Source: Photobacterium phosphoreum (GTDB lineage Bacteria; Pseudomonadota; Gammaproteobacteria; Enterobacterales; Vibrionaceae). From it: a stretch of DNA of 64,000 nucleotides. Under the pieces are notes generated by a model that was not told where the DNA came from, did no database searches, and worked only from the letters and a program-made list of their open reading frames with translations. Below are positions 49,600 to 59,334 of this stretch, one piece after another (the stretch's first letter is position 1; each line of letters opens with the position of its first letter). A program made the translations under genes and the position numbers. The stretch covers positions 531,857 to 595,856 of the forward strand of contig NZ_MSCQ01000001.1 in assembly GCF_002954725.1 (NCBI RefSeq). The letters run 5' to 3'.

Positions 49600-50184
49600 A
49601 TGCAAAATTTGAAACAATTGGGATTACATCCTGAGCAAATGTTAGCTGATTTACCTATTTTTATGAATCGCATTATTTGCTTGGCTGACGAGATCGGAAT
49701 TTCACTGTCATCGTATGTAGCAGATCATATTGCATTGCGGGTTAATTCGCAGGATATTGCACTAGAGCTGCATCAGGCATGGTTAGCCTATGGTACTGAA
49801 TGGTCAAAGGCGATCATCAATGGTCGACCTATTGTAGTGATTGGGCTTGATGAGCCGCTACAAGTTGGTGATTGGACGATTGAAGCATTAGAGTTACCTT
49901 ACCCCAGTGATAAAGTTTACCCGCAGCAAGGGTGGGAACATGTGGAGTTTGTTATTCCAGGTAATGCCATGTCGATTGAACAATTACAACAAACAATCAA
50001 TACAGCATTTCCAGCCTTAGATTGGCAGCAGCTAGCCACTAAGGGTATTAAAGTTAAAGCCAGTTCTCCAGCGGGTGAACATGAACGTTTACCGAATCCA
50101 ACCTATGCATTTAAAAAAGACAATATATGCATTAAATTACATTCGCACTCTTTAGCCGCAGTGATTGCGAGTGAACAACGGTAA
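49600..50184 (+). CDS. yecM: YecM-like protein (VOC-type)
   Basis: A 194-residue protein aligned with E. coli YecM (188 aa): ADHIALRVNS, NGRPIVVIGLDEPL, GWEHVEFVIPG and the final KASSPAGEHERLPNPT are shared landmarks. Its glyoxalase-like fold has histidines and glutamate (ADHI, EHVE, GEHERL) that could bind a metal, but no activity is known. The start at 49600 has TTGGAGTGGCGAA before it. It neighbours argS, as in E. coli. The assignment is by pattern. Confidence 0.85.
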   Translation: MQNLKQLGLHPEQMLADLPIFMNRIICLADEIGISLSSYVADHIALRVNSQDIALELHQAWLAYGTEWSKAIINGRPIVVIGLDEPLQVGDWTIEALELPYPSDKVYPQQGWEHVEFVIPGNAMSIEQLQQTINTAFPALDWQQLATKGIKVKASSPAGEHERLPNPTYAFKKDNICIKLHSHSLAAVIASEQR

Positions 50185-50209
50185 CGGATTCTGTCACCGC
50201 AAATTAAGC

Positions 50210-50245
50210 AAAAAAATGCCACAACTAAATCAAGCTGTGGCATGG
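50210..50245 (-). terminator. Terminator after purU
   Basis: On the minus strand ATGCCACA and TGTGGCAT pair around a loop of about 15 bases and are followed by a run of six T. The stop codon of purU lies about 18 bases before it. Confidence 0.8.
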
Positions 50246-50262
50246 TTAAATTTATTTATTCT

Positions 50263-51096
50263 TTAAAGAATCACAGTACGGTTACCGTAAACAAATACGC
50301 GATCATCGACCACTAAGCCTAGCGCTTTGCTCAATACTGATTTTTCTACATCACGCCCCGATTTTGCCATTTCTTCAGCACTGAACGTGTGATCCACCGG
50401 AATTACGTTTTGAGTAATGATTTGACCTTCATCAAGATCATTAGTGACAAAGTGAGCCGTTGCTCCAATAATTTTTACCCCACGCTCAAAGGCTTGCTGG
50501 TAAGGCTTTGCACCGATAAATGCCGGTAGAAAACTGTGATGAATATTAATGATTTTATGTGGAAACTGCGCCACAAAATTAGGCGTGAGAATACGCATGT
50601 ATTTCGCTAGCACCACATAATTAGGTGAATATTGTTGTACTGCGGCCAGTAGTTTTGTTTCATGTTGCTCACGTGTGAGCCCTTCATGGCAAACATGATG
50701 AAATGGCACATCAAATTTTTCGGTTAAATTTTGAAGTTTGTCATAATTACCTACGACAGCGGCTATCTCAATATCTAATGAACCATCAAATGTTTTTACC
50801 AAAATATCCCCTAAGCAATGGGCTTCTTTGGTAACCATAATGACGATTTTTTTACGCTCAGAACTAATTAAGCGACGCTTGCTACCAGCGGGTAAAGCGC
50901 GATCAAGATCAGCCAGTAAGGTTTCATCATTGAAATATCCTTCGAGATCAGTACGCATGAAGAAGTGATTTTTAGCGTTATCAACATACTCTTTATTATT
51001 AATTATGTTGAGCTGATGTTTATGACAGATGTTGGTAATCTTGGCGATAAGGCCCATATTATCAGGGCATTCCGTTAACAGTGTTTTCTTTTCCAT
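50263..51096 (-). CDS. purU: Formyltetrahydrofolate deformylase
   Basis: PurU hydrolyses 10-formyl-THF to formate and THF, supplying formate for PurT-dependent purine synthesis and balancing one-carbon pools. From ATG 51096 it has 277 residues (E. coli 280). An N-terminal ACT domain (about 5-80) precedes the formyltransferase-fold domain, whose NIHHSFLPAFIGAKPY segment and later NQDLDEGQI-like region hold the catalytic His and Asp. CAGGAATAGAC before the ATG decides the start over the longer frame to 51141. Confidence 0.95.
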   Translation of the reverse strand: MEKKTLLTECPDNMGLIAKITNICHKHQLNIINNKEYVDNAKNHFFMRTDLEGYFNDETLLADLDRALPAGSKRRLISSERKKIVIMVTKEAHCLGDILVKTFDGSLDIEIAAVVGNYDKLQNLTEKFDVPFHHVCHEGLTREQHETKLLAAVQQYSPNYVVLAKYMRILTPNFVAQFPHKIINIHHSFLPAFIGAKPYQQAFERGVKIIGATAHFVTNDLDEGQIITQNVIPVDHTFSAEEMAKSGRDVEKSVLSKALGLVVDDRVFVYGNRTVIL

Positions 51097-51273
51097 GTCT
51101 ATTCCTGATGGCGGCAACGTTGTGCTCTGCCTAAAAATCATAATTTATCACTATGACGCTAATTCTATATTGGGGTCAAATAGTTTATTAGAGCGGCTGT
51201 TTCATCATCAAGAAATAGCCGTGGGCATGGGTGGTCGTAAGGTAATAAAATAGGCATAATAGATCCATTGATA

Positions 51274-51289
51274 CTGTATAAATAACCAA
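51274..51289. promoter_or_regulatory. LexA-like sequence before yoaA
   Basis: CTGTATAAATAACCAA matches CTG-N10-CAG with one mismatch in the last base, and the first half CTGTAT is typical. It lies 14 bases before the yoaA ATG. The poor second half makes this a weak candidate. Confidence 0.25.
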
Positions 51290-51302
51290 TAGTGCGAAGT
51301 AA

Positions 51303-53261
51303 ATGATAGCTAAGTTTTTTGCCGCTGGTGGTGCGTTAGATAAAGCCATTCCCGGATTTCAAGCCCGACAATCTCAAATTGATATGACAAAAGCGGTTGC
51401 TGATGCAATTAAACAGCAATCACAATTAGTGGTCGAGGCGGGTACGGGGACGGGTAAAACATTTGCCTATCTTGTGCCTGCCTTAGTTAGCGGTAAGAAA
51501 ACCATTATCAGTACTGGCTCAAAGAACCTGCAAGAACAGTTATTTCATCGTGACTTACCTTTAATGGCGAGAGCCTTGGGGTTTACAGGGCGAGTAGCGT
51601 TATTAAAAGGACGCTCAAACTATTTGTGTGTTGATCGCCTTAGCCGCCAGATAACCGAAAGTCATGGCGATCATTCTGATCCCATAATGCTCAGTTTATT
51701 AATTAAAACCCGTCAATGGTCATCGGCATCGAAAACGGGTGATCTGGGTGAATGTGAAGATATCGCAGAAGATAGTCCAGTGATCCCCATGATCACCTCA
51801 ACCAATGATAATTGCCTTGGCCGTGAATGCCCGTCTTTTGATGACTGTTTTGTTGTAAAGGCTCGCCGCAAAGCCATGGAAGCTGATATTGTGGTGGTCA
51901 ATCATCATTTATTTTTGGCTGACTTAGCAATGAAAGATAATGGCTTTGGTGAATTGATCCCAGAAGCGGAAGTGTTTATCTTTGATGAAGCCCATCAAAT
52001 GCCAGATATTGCCAGTCAATATTTTGGTCAGAACCTTTCTAGTCGCCAATTAATTGAATTAGCAAAAGACATTGAAATTGGTTATCGCACTGAAGCAAAA
52101 GACATGCGCCAACTGCAAAAAGCAGCAGCACGTTTACAGCAGGCTGCGTTTGAAATGCGGATTATTTTAGGTGATCCCGGTTTTCGAGGCAATTGGCGAG
52201 AAGCATCACGAACCCCTGCCGTGCAACGTGAATTAGTGCGTCTAAATGATGCGCTTGATTTAATTTATGATGTATTGAAATTAGCCTTAGGGCGTAGTCA
52301 ATTATTAGATGCTGCCTTTGAACGAGCAGCGTTGTTAAAAGCGCGTTTAAAACGGGTTGTCGATACCAGTATTATTGGTTATTCGTATTGGTATGAGTGT
52401 ACACCGCGCCAGTTTAGTTTGAATATTACACCGTTATCAGTCGCAGATAAGTTCAGTGAACGAATGAAAGAGCAAAAAGGGGCATGGATTTTTACGTCAG
52501 CAACCCTCGCTGTTGATGATGATTTTAGTCATTTTTGCCATCGTCTAGGTTTACAACCCAAACAACAGTTTTCATTAGAAAGTCCATTTGATTATGCAAG
52601 CCAAGCTTTGTTGTGTGTGCCGCGGCATTTACCTGAGCCAAATAGCTATGGATTAGCCGATAAATTAGTTGAAATGCTCACGCCGATTATTGAAGCCAAT
52701 GATGGCCGTTGTTTCTTTCTTTGTACTTCGCATCAAATGGTACGCGATCTTGCTGAAGGCTTTCGAGCGCGACTCGATTTACCCGTATTAGCCCAAGGTG
52801 AAACCAGTAAACAAAAGCTGTTGGCTGAATATCTTGAGCGAGGTAATGCGTTATTAGTGGCAACAGGGGCATTTTGGGAAGGTATTGATGTTAGAGGCCA
52901 AGCCCTTAGCTGTGTTATCATAGACAAATTACCATTTACAGCACCAGATGATCCGTTATTAAAAGCACGTATTGAAGACTGCCGCCTACGAGGTGGTGAT
53001 CCCTTTGCTGAGGTACAAGTACCTGATGCAGTGATCACCTTAAAGCAAGGTGTGGGTCGATTGATTCGTGATACTCAAGATAAAGGGGTATTAGTGATTT
53101 GCGATAATCGTTTAGTTACTCGTGCTTATGGCGCTGTATTTTTGAGAAGTTTACCGCCAATTCCACGCACGCGTAGTGTTGCAGGGGTTAGCGAATTTTT
53201 GTCAAACTTAACCGATACTCAGGTATCCGTAAGTGACGATATCCAACATTCAGAGGCTTGA
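51303..53261 (+). CDS. yoaA: DinG-like ATP-dependent DNA helicase YoaA
   Basis: Superfamily 2 XPD/DinG helicase, 652 residues (E. coli YoaA 636). Walker A is AGTGTGKT at 46-53 and the DEAH box sits in FIFDEAHQ. Four cysteines that should bind the Fe-S cluster are C109, C171, C176 and C182 (NYLC, then CLGRECPSFDDC). In E. coli YoaA works with HolC at stalled replication forks. Its TGA is followed immediately by the tsaB ATG, as in the E. coli gene order yoaA, tsaB, yeaY. Confidence 0.93.
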   Translation: MIAKFFAAGGALDKAIPGFQARQSQIDMTKAVADAIKQQSQLVVEAGTGTGKTFAYLVPALVSGKKTIISTGSKNLQEQLFHRDLPLMARALGFTGRVALLKGRSNYLCVDRLSRQITESHGDHSDPIMLSLLIKTRQWSSASKTGDLGECEDIAEDSPVIPMITSTNDNCLGRECPSFDDCFVVKARRKAMEADIVVVNHHLFLADLAMKDNGFGELIPEAEVFIFDEAHQMPDIASQYFGQNLSSRQLIELAKDIEIGYRTEAKDMRQLQKAAARLQQAAFEMRIILGDPGFRGNWREASRTPAVQRELVRLNDALDLIYDVLKLALGRSQLLDAAFERAALLKARLKRVVDTSIIGYSYWYECTPRQFSLNITPLSVADKFSERMKEQKGAWIFTSATLAVDDDFSHFCHRLGLQPKQQFSLESPFDYASQALLCVPRHLPEPNSYGLADKLVEMLTPIIEANDGRCFFLCTSHQMVRDLAEGFRARLDLPVLAQGETSKQKLLAEYLERGNALLVATGAFWEGIDVRGQALSCVIIDKLPFTAPDDPLLKARIEDCRLRGGDPFAEVQVPDAVITLKQGVGRLIRDTQDKGVLVICDNRLVTRAYGAVFLRSLPPIPRTRSVAGVSEFLSNLTDTQVSVSDDIQHSEA

Positions 53262-53963
53262 ATGAGCACCAAAATTCTGGCAGTAGATACTGCAACTGAA
53301 AACTGTTCTGTCGCGCTGATGATCGGCGATGACGTTATTTCTCGTTGTGAATATGCTCCTCGTGAGCACACCACGAAAATTTTACCTATGATTGATGCGG
53401 TACTGGCAGACGCTGGTATTAAATTAAAGCAGCTTGATGCACTCGCTTATGGGCGTGGACCAGGTAGCTTTACGGGTGTTCGTATTGGTATTGGTATTGC
53501 GCAAGGTTTAGCCTTTGGTGCTAACTTACCAATGATTGGTGTGTCTACTTTGGCTGCAATGGCACAAGGTTCATTCCGCTTACACCAAGCAGAGCATGTG
53601 TTAACCGCTATTGATGCACGTATGGGGGAGCTTTACTGGGCTCAATACCAGCGTAAAACAGATGGCGATTGGCTATTGTTGGGTAATGAGCAAGTGATTG
53701 CCCCTGATGTTTTATTGGCCAATGTGCAGGCCGATCAAAATACATGGCTAACGGCGGGTACAGGGTGGGAAGCTTATCCTGAACTGCTAAGTCAATTGCC
53801 GTTTAAAGCCCAATTAGGCAGTGTGCTATATCCTGATTCACAAGATATGGTGCATTTAGCTAAATATGTATTTGCTCGTGGTGAAATTGTTACCGCAGAA
53901 GCAGCAAGCCCAGTATATTTACGTGATACTGTGACGTGGAAAAAATTACCGGGTCGTGAGTAA
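53262..53963 (+). CDS. tsaB: tRNA threonylcarbamoyladenosine protein TsaB
   Basis: TsaB (YeaZ) is the ASKHA-fold partner of TsaD and TsaE in making t6A37 of tRNAs. The protein is 233 residues (E. coli 231). The start [15 protein letters not shown] and the [15 protein letters not shown] segment near residues 67-81 are signature regions. It has no own ribosome-site gap: it starts on the base after the yoaA stop, so translation is coupled. It is followed by a terminator at 54018. Confidence 0.95.
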   Translation: MSTKILAVDTATENCSVALMIGDDVISRCEYAPREHTTKILPMIDAVLADAGIKLKQLDALAYGRGPGSFTGVRIGIGIAQGLAFGANLPMIGVSTLAAMAQGSFRLHQAEHVLTAIDARMGELYWAQYQRKTDGDWLLLGNEQVIAPDVLLANVQADQNTWLTAGTGWEAYPELLSQLPFKAQLGSVLYPDSQDMVHLAKYVFARGEIVTAEAASPVYLRDTVTWKKLPGRE

Positions 53964-54017
53964 TTTGACTTTAAATCAGCGTTGATATCTGTTGTTGATT
54001 TAGTCATGTAAATTAAG

Positions 54018-54055
54018 ACGAAGAGTGATAGTCTATGTTGTCACTCTTCGTATCT
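54018..54055 (+). terminator. Terminator after tsaB
   Basis: ACGAAGAGTGA (54018-54028) and TCACTCTTCGT (54041-54051) pair perfectly around a 12-base loop. The following sequence, ATCTTTA, is only partly T-rich. Confidence 0.7.
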
Positions 54056-54154
54056 TTAATTGATCATAATATTGATAATTATCTTATCTCTTAGGTAGCA
54101 CTTATCTGAGTATAGATACCATCAGCAGTGAAGCGGTTGTCGTATCTTTTTTTT
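54052..54154 (+). ncRNA. Candidate small RNA between tsaB and yeaY
   Basis: Between the tsaB terminator and the yeaY leader is a 100-base stretch that ends in a second terminator-like hairpin: AGATAC (54114-54119) and GTATCT (54142-54147) followed by eight T. The AU-rich 5' part and U8 tail resemble Hfq-bound sRNAs. A weak TTGATC-17-CTTATC promoter lies just inside its 5' part. No known family was recognised and no covariation can be checked here. Confidence 0.3.
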
Positions 54155-54417
54155 CTTCTCTCTCATCTCCTCGTTTATATTTTTGTTATTGATGATTCAT
54201 CAAGAATCTCTAACATACCGTTAATTCCTCTTGAAATATTACTATTAACACGACCAAGTCGCGGATTACAGCCGGCTTAGGTGTCGATGCTTTTTAGTGT
54301 GATCTGACGAGACATAATATTGAAGAAATAGACATCGTGCATAGGTTGATATAGTAATAAAGCAGTGAGATATGTTATTTTTTGTTGAGTTATTAAACAA
54401 ATATGCGGAGGTTTTAG
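54155..54417. other. yeaY leader region
   Basis: Non-coding stretch before yeaY. It contains a pyrimidine-rich tract (54148-54175) and a GC-richer segment (about 54250-54298) with CGACCAAG/CTTAGGTGTCG partial pairing and a following TTTTT. I recognise no element in it. A good ribosome site (GGAGG) directly precedes yeaY. Confidence 0.4.
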
Positions 54418-54993
54418 ATGTTTGGTAAGCTATTTCTTGGGGTGATATTAGTGTTTATGGTAGGCTGCGCCAACTTACCTGCAACGTTGGTAACGAAATC
54501 GAAAGATCCCATTACTGATTTAACGGTGATTCTACAACACCCACAGGTGAACCAAAATAAAGAGGTCCGTCTTGGGGGAGTGATTGCTTCGATTCGTAAT
54601 GAACAGCAGCAAACACGCATTGAAATGGTTGCGATGCCATTAACGGCAGATGGTCGTCCAATACTGAATGCACAATCTCAAGGACGGTTTATTGCGTATA
54701 TTCATGGTTTTTTAGAGCCGCTTGAATATGTAAAAGGACGTCTACTGACGGTTGTGGGACAATTTTCTGGTGATGAACAAGGAAAGATAGGTAAATACCC
54801 TTATACTTTTCCTATTGTACTCGTCGCTGGTGAACAATTGTGGCACGTGCAGCAACAGATCCAATTAGATGATCCTTTATGGGGGCGTCAACCTTGTTAT
54901 TCTTTTAATTGTGATCCGTGGGGCAGTGATTTTATGATGCCTAATTTTGGTATTAACGGGCGTATCGTTGAGAGAGTAGTACCATCATTGTGA
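54418..54993 (+). CDS. yeaY: Slp-family outer-membrane lipoprotein (YeaY-like)
   Basis: A 191-residue lipoprotein of the Slp/YeaY family. The signal peptide ends FMVGC, so Cys17 should be lipidated. The mature part has VRLGGVIASI and later segments (GRFIAYIHGFLEPLEYVKGRLLTVVGQ) typical of Slp. The role is an outer-membrane stress lipoprotein of unknown function. GCGGAGGTTTTAG precedes the ATG. It follows tsaB as in E. coli and its stop overlaps the next gene (TGATG). Confidence 0.88.
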   Translation: MFGKLFLGVILVFMVGCANLPATLVTKSKDPITDLTVILQHPQVNQNKEVRLGGVIASIRNEQQQTRIEMVAMPLTADGRPILNAQSQGRFIAYIHGFLEPLEYVKGRLLTVVGQFSGDEQGKIGKYPYTFPIVLVAGEQLWHVQQQIQLDDPLWGRQPCYSFNCDPWGSDFMMPNFGINGRIVERVVPSL

Positions 54994-55871
54994 TGAGAGA
55001 AGTCACTTTTACATTAGCTGAGTATAATCTTGCTGCTTGTAGCAGCGTTGATATAACCACAGTAAGGCTGACCTCGAAACCAGTATTGCTATTACTGCAT
55101 GGTTGGCAAGATAACGCCGCGACGTTTGCCTCGTTATGGGCATTGTTAACCAAAGATTATGATGTGATTGCACTTGATTGGCCAGGACATGGAAAATCAG
55201 ATTATAAAAGTGCGGATAATTATTATCATTTTGTTGATTATATTGATGATTTGCATCAAGTTATCACCCAGCTAAAGTGTGAAAAAGTACATATTATTGG
55301 TCATTCTCTTGGGGCTATTGTTGCTGGCTGTTATGCCGCGGTATTTCCTGAATATGTCGATAAAATCATATTGATTGAAGGGTTATCACCATTAACAGAG
55401 CCGCCTCAAATGGCAGTAGAACGGCTACGGATGGGTATTGTTAGTCGTCAACGTTATCGCCAACAACAGCTACGTTTAAAACAGCGTTCGATGGCGACAT
55501 TTGCAGAAGCATTAACGCTTCGCGCCGCTGTTAATCGGTTGCCCGCATCGTTATTGGAAGCTGTAGTAACAAGAGCAACGATTGAACGTGATGGACGTTG
55601 GTATTGGCGTCATGATCCTCGTCTTCGTTGTGATTCGTTATATCGTATGGCACAGCAACATGCACAAGCGTTGTTGAGTAGTATCCAAGCACCGGTATTA
55701 TCCATTATTGGTGATCATGGTTATAGCTCTCTTCACAATAGCGATGGTCGTGGATGGAATATTAACGATTTTACGCAAGTGGTGGTGTTTGGGGGACATC
55801 ATTGTCATTTACAAAGTTCGAAAGGTGTTTATCGCCATATTCGAACATTTATCCCCACTAAATTCGATTAA
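54993..55871 (+). CDS. Alpha/beta hydrolase
   Basis: A 292-residue cytosolic alpha/beta hydrolase with HGWQDNAATF near residues 36-45, the nucleophile elbow GHSLGAIVAG (S about 102) and a final GGHHCH segment with the catalytic histidine. The substrate is unknown; similar Vibrio genes sit beside fadD. The ATG overlaps the yeaY stop in TGATG, giving translational coupling. E. coli has no equivalent in the yeaY-fadD gap. Confidence 0.85.
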   Translation: MREVTFTLAEYNLAACSSVDITTVRLTSKPVLLLLHGWQDNAATFASLWALLTKDYDVIALDWPGHGKSDYKSADNYYHFVDYIDDLHQVITQLKCEKVHIIGHSLGAIVAGCYAAVFPEYVDKIILIEGLSPLTEPPQMAVERLRMGIVSRQRYRQQQLRLKQRSMATFAEALTLRAAVNRLPASLLEAVVTRATIERDGRWYWRHDPRLRCDSLYRMAQQHAQALLSSIQAPVLSIIGDHGYSSLHNSDGRGWNINDFTQVVVFGGHHCHLQSSKGVYRHIRTFIPTKFD

Positions 55872-56042
55872 TAATTGTGTTTTATGCTTGGCATCAAATT
55901 TTTAACGCTAGGTTATATTTCTCAAATTCTAATCAAAAATTAAATATGCTGTAATGAAATGTAAATATTCGCTTTGTTTATATCATTATAGTTTTACTAG
56001 TTTATAGACACGCACCGCAGTCTAATTATAAGGAGAGTGCAC

Positions 56043-57734
56043 GTGGATAAGGTTTGGCTTAGCCGCTATCCGGACGATGTACCGGCAGAAATTAACCCTG
56101 ATGAATATTCATCTTTGGTCGACATGTTTGAACAGTCTGTACGTAAATATGCAGATCAAACGGCATTTATCAACATGGGGCAGGTTATGACCTTCCGCAA
56201 GTTGGAAGAACGTAGCCGTGCATTTGCTGCATACTTACAAAATGAGCTTAAACTCCAAAAAGGTGATCGTGTTGCTATTATGATGCCAAACTTACTGCAA
56301 TATCCGATTGCATTGTTTGGTATTTTGCGTGCAGGTTGCGTTGTAGTAAATGTTAATCCGCTTTATACACCGCGAGAATTAGAGCACCAACTTAACGATT
56401 CTGGCGCGAAAGCGATTGTTATTGTGTCTAACTTCGCACATACGCTAGAAGCTGTAGCTAAAAAAACCTGTGTTAAGCATGTTATTCTAACCAGTCTTGG
56501 CGATCAATTGTCTCGTCCGAAGGGAACATTAGTTAACTTCGTGGTGAAATACATTAAAAAAATGGTACCGTCATACCATCTGCCTCATGCGACATCAATG
56601 CGTATTGCCTTGCGCAAAGGACGTCGAATGCAATATGTTAAGCCGTTTATTACTGGCGATGACATGGCATTTTTGCAATATACTGGCGGTACAACAGGTG
56701 TTGCTAAAGGTGCAATTCTGACTCACCATAATATGGTCTCTAACGTCATGCAGGCAAAAGGGGCTTATGGTCCTGTGCTGACGGAAGGACGCGAATTAAT
56801 CGTGACGGCACTGCCGCTATACCATGTATTTGCATTAACAGTAAACTGCTTACTATTAATGGAAATGGGCGGTCAAAACTTATTGATCACTAACCCTCGT
56901 GATATTCCAACGTTCATCAAAGAGTTACAACGCTATCCGTTTTCTGCCATTACTGGCGTAAATACCTTATTTAATGCGTTAGTAAATAACCAAGATTTCC
57001 ATAAATTAGACTTTAGTAATCTTCACCTTTCTGTGGGTGGCGGGATGGCCGTTCAACGTGCTGTTGCTGAAAAATGGCAAAAAATCACCGGTAATTATTT
57101 ACTTGAAGGTTATGGTTTAACCGAGTGTTCACCGTTAGTTGCTGCTTACCCGTATAACTTAACCTACTATAATGGTTCTATTGGCTTACCCGTACCATCA
57201 ACTGAAGTACGTATGGTTGATGATGAAGGTAATGTCGTTGGTATTGATCAAGTGGGTGAGCTACAAGTTCGTGGGCCGCAGGTCATGAAAGGCTATTGGC
57301 AGCACCCAGAAGCGACCAAAGAAGTGTTAACCGATGATGGTTGGCTTTCTACGGGTGATATCGTCAAATTCGATGATGAAGGCTTCTTACACATTGTTGA
57401 CCGTAAGAAAGACATGATTCTAGTGTCTGGATTTAACGTCTACCCTAATGAGATTGAAGATGTGGTAGCACTGCACGATAAAGTGCTTGAAGTTGCAGCC
57501 ATTGGTCAAGCGCATGAAGTGTCAGGTGAAGTGGTTAAACTTTGCGTGGTTAAACGTGACGATAGCTTAACGCGTGAGGAATTGATTGCGCATTGTCGTC
57601 AGCATTTAACTGGCTATAAGATTCCTAAAATTATTGAATTTATGGATGAATTACCAAAGACTAACGTAGGTAAAATTTTGCGTCGTGTCTTACGTGAAGA
57701 GTCGGACAAGAAAAACCTACAAACACCGAAATAA
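56043..57734 (+). CDS. fadD: Long-chain fatty acid-CoA ligase
   Basis: FadD activates exogenous fatty acids to acyl-CoA at the inner membrane, starting beta-oxidation. The protein is 563 residues from GTG 56043 (E. coli 561). AMP-binding motifs are [12 protein letters not shown] (about 211-222) and YGLTECSPL (about 359-367), with the later GWLSTGD and [16 protein letters not shown] regions. AAGGAG lies seven bases before the GTG, which supports it over a GTG two codons earlier. Gap of 171 bases upstream, followed by a terminator. Confidence 0.95.
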   Translation: MDKVWLSRYPDDVPAEINPDEYSSLVDMFEQSVRKYADQTAFINMGQVMTFRKLEERSRAFAAYLQNELKLQKGDRVAIMMPNLLQYPIALFGILRAGCVVVNVNPLYTPRELEHQLNDSGAKAIVIVSNFAHTLEAVAKKTCVKHVILTSLGDQLSRPKGTLVNFVVKYIKKMVPSYHLPHATSMRIALRKGRRMQYVKPFITGDDMAFLQYTGGTTGVAKGAILTHHNMVSNVMQAKGAYGPVLTEGRELIVTALPLYHVFALTVNCLLLMEMGGQNLLITNPRDIPTFIKELQRYPFSAITGVNTLFNALVNNQDFHKLDFSNLHLSVGGGMAVQRAVAEKWQKITGNYLLEGYGLTECSPLVAAYPYNLTYYNGSIGLPVPSTEVRMVDDEGNVVGIDQVGELQVRGPQVMKGYWQHPEATKEVLTDDGWLSTGDIVKFDDEGFLHIVDRKKDMILVSGFNVYPNEIEDVVALHDKVLEVAAIGQAHEVSGEVVKLCVVKRDDSLTREELIAHCRQHLTGYKIPKIIEFMDELPKTNVGKILRRVLREESDKKNLQTPK

Positions 57735-57803
57735 TATCTTTACTGACATAATATAATGTCGGTTTGATAAAATAGTAGCAACTGATTGTGCTAGCACGTA
57801 TCT

Positions 57804-57830
57804 AATGCCGGCTTTTATGCCGGCATTTTA
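57804..57830 (+). terminator. Terminator between fadD and rnd
   Basis: AATGCCGGC and GCCGGCATT form a perfect stem with a TTTTAT loop, followed by TTTA. Confidence 0.8.
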
Positions 57831-57887
57831 CTATAAAATATTTAATAGACTCTAAAACGGGGTCGTTCTGTCATCAAAGGGTACATT

Positions 57888-59012
57888 GTGAATTTCGAGA
57901 TTGTTACAACAACTGAGCAACTTCGCCTACGGTGTGAGTTAGCATGTCAGCATACTGCTGTTATGCTTGATACTGAATTTGTACGTACGCGAACGCTTTA
58001 CCCTCGTTTAGGTCTGATTCAAATGTTTGATGGTGAATATTTATCACTTATCGATCCACTTGAAGTGGAAGATATGACACCTCTATGGGATTTATTACGA
58101 AATCAAGCCGTGATTAAAGTTTTGCATGCTTGTGGTGAAGATCTTGAAGTTTTTCAGCATCATGCAGGCTGTTTACCAGTGCCTATGCTTGATACCCAAA
58201 TTATGGCTGCGTTTTTAGGCCATGGTATTTCAACAGGTTTCGGTGCATTAGTTAAAGAATATGTTGGTGTTGAACTTGATAAAGGTGAAGCGCGTACCAA
58301 TTGGTTAGCTCGACCGTTAACCGATAAACAACTTGATTATGCGGCGGCGGATGTACATTACCTTAAACCCTTATATGAAACGCTATTAGCGAAAGTTGAG
58401 GCGGCAGGGTATATGGATGCGTTACAGCAAGAATGTAATACCATTATGTTACGTCGTACTAAAGTTCTAGATCCGAATAAAGCGTATCTTGATATTAAAA
58501 ATGCTTGGCAGTTAAATCCAAAACAATTGGCTATATTACAGCAATTGGCAGCTTGGCGTGTACGTGAAGCAAGAAAGCGCGATATTGCACTTAACTTTAT
58601 TGTTAAAGAGTTACATTTATGGAAACTGGCGCATTTAGAAATAAAGTCACGCTCAACGCTTGAAAAAGAAGGGTTTGAACCAATGGAAATTCAGCGCCAT
58701 GGTAATCGTTTATTAAAAATGGTCCATGACTGCGATGCGATTAATTGTGCTAATTATCCACAAAAAATAGATCGTCTGGTTGATTTTCCTGGTTACAAGC
58801 AAATGGTGAAGCGTTTAAAAGATGTGGTGACTGACGTTGAAAAAACAACAGGATTAGCACCTGAGTTTTTAGCGTCTAAAAAGCAGATTCATCAATTGTT
58901 ATCATGGGCGTGGAAACATCAACGCGCTGATGAAAAGCGTCCCGAAATGCTTAAAAATTGGCGTCAAAGTTTATTTGAAACACGAGTGTTATCAATACTT
59001 GATGAAAAATAA
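57888..59012 (+). CDS. rnd: Ribonuclease D
   Basis: Rnd is a 3'-5' exoribonuclease trimming tRNA 3' ends. The protein is 374 residues (E. coli 375) and begins with GTG preceded by AAAGGGTACATT. The DEDDy exonuclease catalytic residues start with LDTEFVR (D28, E30), and later YAAADVHYLKPLY holds the Tyr/Asp pair. HRDC domains follow from about residue 210. It is downstream of fadD as in E. coli and ends at a strong terminator shared with minE. Confidence 0.95.
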   Translation: MNFEIVTTTEQLRLRCELACQHTAVMLDTEFVRTRTLYPRLGLIQMFDGEYLSLIDPLEVEDMTPLWDLLRNQAVIKVLHACGEDLEVFQHHAGCLPVPMLDTQIMAAFLGHGISTGFGALVKEYVGVELDKGEARTNWLARPLTDKQLDYAAADVHYLKPLYETLLAKVEAAGYMDALQQECNTIMLRRTKVLDPNKAYLDIKNAWQLNPKQLAILQQLAAWRVREARKRDIALNFIVKELHLWKLAHLEIKSRSTLEKEGFEPMEIQRHGNRLLKMVHDCDAINCANYPQKIDRLVDFPGYKQMVKRLKDVVTDVEKTTGLAPEFLASKKQIHQLLSWAWKHQRADEKRPEMLKNWRQSLFETRVLSILDEK

Positions 59013-59029
59013 GTGCTAGGTTAGAAAAG

Positions 59030-59068
59030 AAAATCCCCGCTAAGTGTTACTTAACGGGGATTTTTTAT
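59030..59068. terminator. Bidirectional terminator between rnd and minE
   Basis: AAATCCCCG and CGGGGATTT bracket an inner TAAGT/ACTTA pairing, followed by a T-run on both strands. The minE stop codon lies in its last bases. Confidence 0.9.
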
Positions 59069-59328
59069 TTTTCTTCGTCAGGTAACGTGACGTTAAGTTC
59101 TAGTACCGATAACTCATCACCGTTATGATCTAGATTTACTGAAACATGTTCAGGATTGATTTGAACATATTTACTAATAACCGCTAAAATATCGCGCTTC
59201 AATTGTGGTAAGTAGGCTGGGGATTTTTGTCCAGCACTACGTCTTTCAGCAACAATAATTTGTAACCGTTCTTTTGCTACATTTGCAGTTTTCGCTCTTT
59301 TAGGACGAAAAAACTCGAGCAGTGCCAT
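59065..59328 (-). CDS. minE: Cell division topological factor MinE
   Basis: MinE drives MinD oscillation so that MinC acts at the poles. The protein is 87 residues from ATG 59328 (E. coli 88). The N-terminal amphipathic helix [11 protein letters not shown] binds membrane, [13 protein letters not shown] is the MinD-activating strand/helix, and the C-terminal topological-specificity domain ends [16 protein letters not shown] lies before the start, inside minD's tail. minC, minD and minE form one operon transcribed on the minus strand. Confidence 0.96.
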   Translation of the reverse strand: MALLEFFRPKRAKTANVAKERLQIIVAERRSAGQKSPAYLPQLKRDILAVISKYVQINPEHVSVNLDHNGDELSVLELNVTLPDEEK

Positions 59329-59334
59329 AGTCAA

